From Nakamurella sp040546275 (GTDB taxonomy: Bacteria; Actinomycetota; Actinomycetes; Mycobacteriales; Nakamurellaceae), in the NCBI RefSeq assembly GCF_040546275.1, contig NZ_JBEPNO010000002.1:434001-498000 (forward strand): a stretch of 64,000 nucleotides of DNA, given 5' to 3'. Numbering within the stretch: the first letter of the stretch is position 1; each line of letters opens with the position of its first letter. Of this stretch, positions 63,115-64,000 are shown piece after piece. Both the position numbers and the translations under genes were made by a program. Under the pieces are notes generated by a model. The model searched no databases. It saw only the letters and a list, made by a program, of their open reading frames with translations, and was not told where the DNA came from.

Positions 63115-63135
63115 GTCGTTACTGATGCTAACGAC
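63115..63135. promoter_or_regulatory. Inverted-repeat operator upstream of the MFS gene
   Basis: GTCGTTA and TAACGAC form perfect 7-base arms around a 7-base spacer, 14 bases before the GTG. Size and symmetry fit TetR-family operators. Confidence 0.6.
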
Positions 63136-63174
63136 ACGAGCGACAACGAGACAAGAGGGGCCATGTGAACGCTG

Positions 63175-63579
63175 TCACCCCGCCTGATGGCCTCGATAGT
63201 CGCCAATGCTCCAGGCGTTGCCTTCCGGATCATGGAAGCCGAACTCCGCACTGCCGTAGTCGGTCTGCGCGAACGGTCGGCTGATCGTCCAGCCTGCCTC
63301 CTGGACTCGCGTGTGAAGTGCGGCCACGTCGGTGGTGACGAGGTAGACGGTTCCTTGGCCGGGACCGCCTGCGCCCCCGGACCATGACTTCTCGCCGGCG
63401 TCGCTCCCGAACATGATGCCGCCACCTTCGGGCCACAGCAGCTCGGCGTGGCTGACCGCGCGGTCCTCGCCGGGATAGACGACGGATTCGGTAAAACCGA
63501 GAACGCCGGTCAGGTAGCCGATGGCGGCCGGTGCATCTCGGTAGGACAGGGTGGGCCAGGTGCCGGGATTGTTTGTCAT
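63175..63579 (-). CDS. VOC/glyoxalase-bleomycin resistance-like protein
   Basis: 134 residues, two beta-alpha-beta-beta-beta modules: LSYRDAPAAIGYLTGVLGFTES and the YGSAEFGFHDPEGNAWSIGDY ending, the common form of small VOC proteins. The glyoxalase metal-ligand pattern is incomplete, so a binding or resistance role is as likely as catalysis. It lies between the MFS gene and the AraC-type gene in the same direction. Confidence 0.85.
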   Translation of the reverse strand: MTNNPGTWPTLSYRDAPAAIGYLTGVLGFTESVVYPGEDRAVSHAELLWPEGGGIMFGSDAGEKSWSGGAGGPGQGTVYLVTTDVAALHTRVQEAGWTISRPFAQTDYGSAEFGFHDPEGNAWSIGDYRGHQAG

Positions 63580-63667
63580 GCACCAAGCATTGCCCGCCCT
63601 GGCTGCCCTCGTCTTGCAAGAATGTGAAACTGGCGGCAGAAAATTGCGCCTGGGGGCGTGGGGGTGA

Positions 63668-64000
63668 TCAGTCCCGTTGGGAGAGCCACGCGGTTGCGCT
63701 GCAGCCGGCGAACTGTCGCCATTCCGCGGCCAGGTGGGCCTGGTCGCTGTAGCCGCAGTCCACCGCGATGGCGGCGAGAGCAGGTCGGCGGGGGGAACGC
63801 AGTTCGTCTACCGTTCGGTCGAATCGGGTGACCCTGGCGAGATCTTTGGCCGTCAGACCGGTCTCGGCTCTCATCTGGTCGCTGAGATAGCGGCGTGACC
63901 ATCCCACCTCGGCCGCGACGGCGCCGATCTGCATCTGCCCGCCCGACGTGGCGATCAACCGCCAGGCCTGACGGAGCTCCGGCCGCGGTAGTGATGCCCC
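63668..64000 (-). CDS. AraC-family regulator, N-terminus beyond window
   Basis: The C-terminal DNA-binding part of an AraC/XylS regulator: two helix-turn-helices (AAEVGWSRRYLSDQMRAETG and the IAVDCGYSDQAHLAAEWRQFAG block) ending WLSQRD. The frame stays open to the window edge (reading SLPRPELRQAW), so the ligand domain is off the end. It likely controls the VOC gene that follows it. Confidence 0.87.
   Translation of the reverse strand, partial: GASLPRPELRQAWRLIATSGGQMQIGAVAAEVGWSRRYLSDQMRAETGLTAKDLARVTRFDRTVDELRSPRRPALAAIAVDCGYSDQAHLAAEWRQFAGCSATAWLSQRD

Overview
The window is high-GC DNA from a free-living, heterotrophic actinobacterium. The signs are many GTG starts, operons stitched together by 4-base ATGA/GTGA stop-start overlaps, ANTAR-type signalling remnants, a GlnR-like box, a TadB/TadC pilus cluster and Tat-dependent secretion. 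The gene order ThiF/nitroreductase followed by GAF-GGDEF-EAL matches what I recall of Rv1355c-Rv1354c of Mycobacterium tuberculosis. A Nakamurella/Frankia-type relative is my best guess, at low confidence. I see no IS element, prophage, CRISPR array, rRNA or tRNA.

Layout. (1) 1-14.1 kb, signalling island: four intact cyclic-di-GMP proteins (STAS-coupled GAF-GGDEF; GAF-GGDEF-EAL; membrane GGDEF; PAS-GGDEF-EAL with an eroded GGDEF and an ENL variant), a low-molecular-weight tyrosine phosphatase, and decayed GAF-GGDEF and GAF-ANTAR genes. (2) 14.2-16.7 kb: GH2 beta-mannosidase. (3) 17-20 kb: the DUF1800/DUF1501 export pair. (4) 20-24.7 kb: a D-amino-acid-type operon (PLP D-threonine aldolase/D-serine dehydratase family, SDR, N-acyl-D-amino-acid deacylase, lactonase). 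(5) 24.7-28.4 kb: hemerythrin-like protein, prfB, and a DyP peroxidase that keeps its encapsulin cargo peptide next to a wrecked encapsulin gene. (6) 28.7-31.5 kb: a large NlpC/P60 cell-wall protein with a repeat linker. (7) 31.5-35 kb: a divergent locus of SPFH protein and NAD-kinase-like protein against NrtR and an AlkD-type protein, with two near-identical operators 33 bp apart. (8) 35-37.8 kb: DUF1684 protein, PLP decarboxylase and its XRE-cupin regulator under a perfect palindrome. (9) 37.9-41.3 kb: Tad/Flp pilus genes without tadA. (10) 41.6-42.8 kb: GNAT enzyme. (11) 42.9-49.2 kb: a nitrogen operon (glnT-like ligase, three split glutamate-synthase-like subunits, a monomeric sarcosine-oxidase-type flavoenzyme, XRE-cupin regulator) behind a GlnR-like box, which looks like an N-methylglutamate-type route. 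(12) 49.2-60.2 kb: a carbohydrate locus (SIS protein, ABC importer, 2-hydroxyacid dehydrogenase, DeoR regulator, deacetylase-like protein, GH4 glycosidase, IlvD/Edd dehydratase). (13) 60.3-64 kb: Rossmann-VOC fusion, MFS exporter, VOC protein and a partial AraC-type regulator.

Best candidates for under-described biology are the NrtR-SPFH-NAD-kinase-like locus, the glutamate-synthase-like operon ending in a single-subunit oxidase, the acyltransferase/ThiF-nitroreductase/c-di-GMP locus, and the orphaned DyP cargo enzyme. Family assignments rest on motif recognition by eye. No database search was run.
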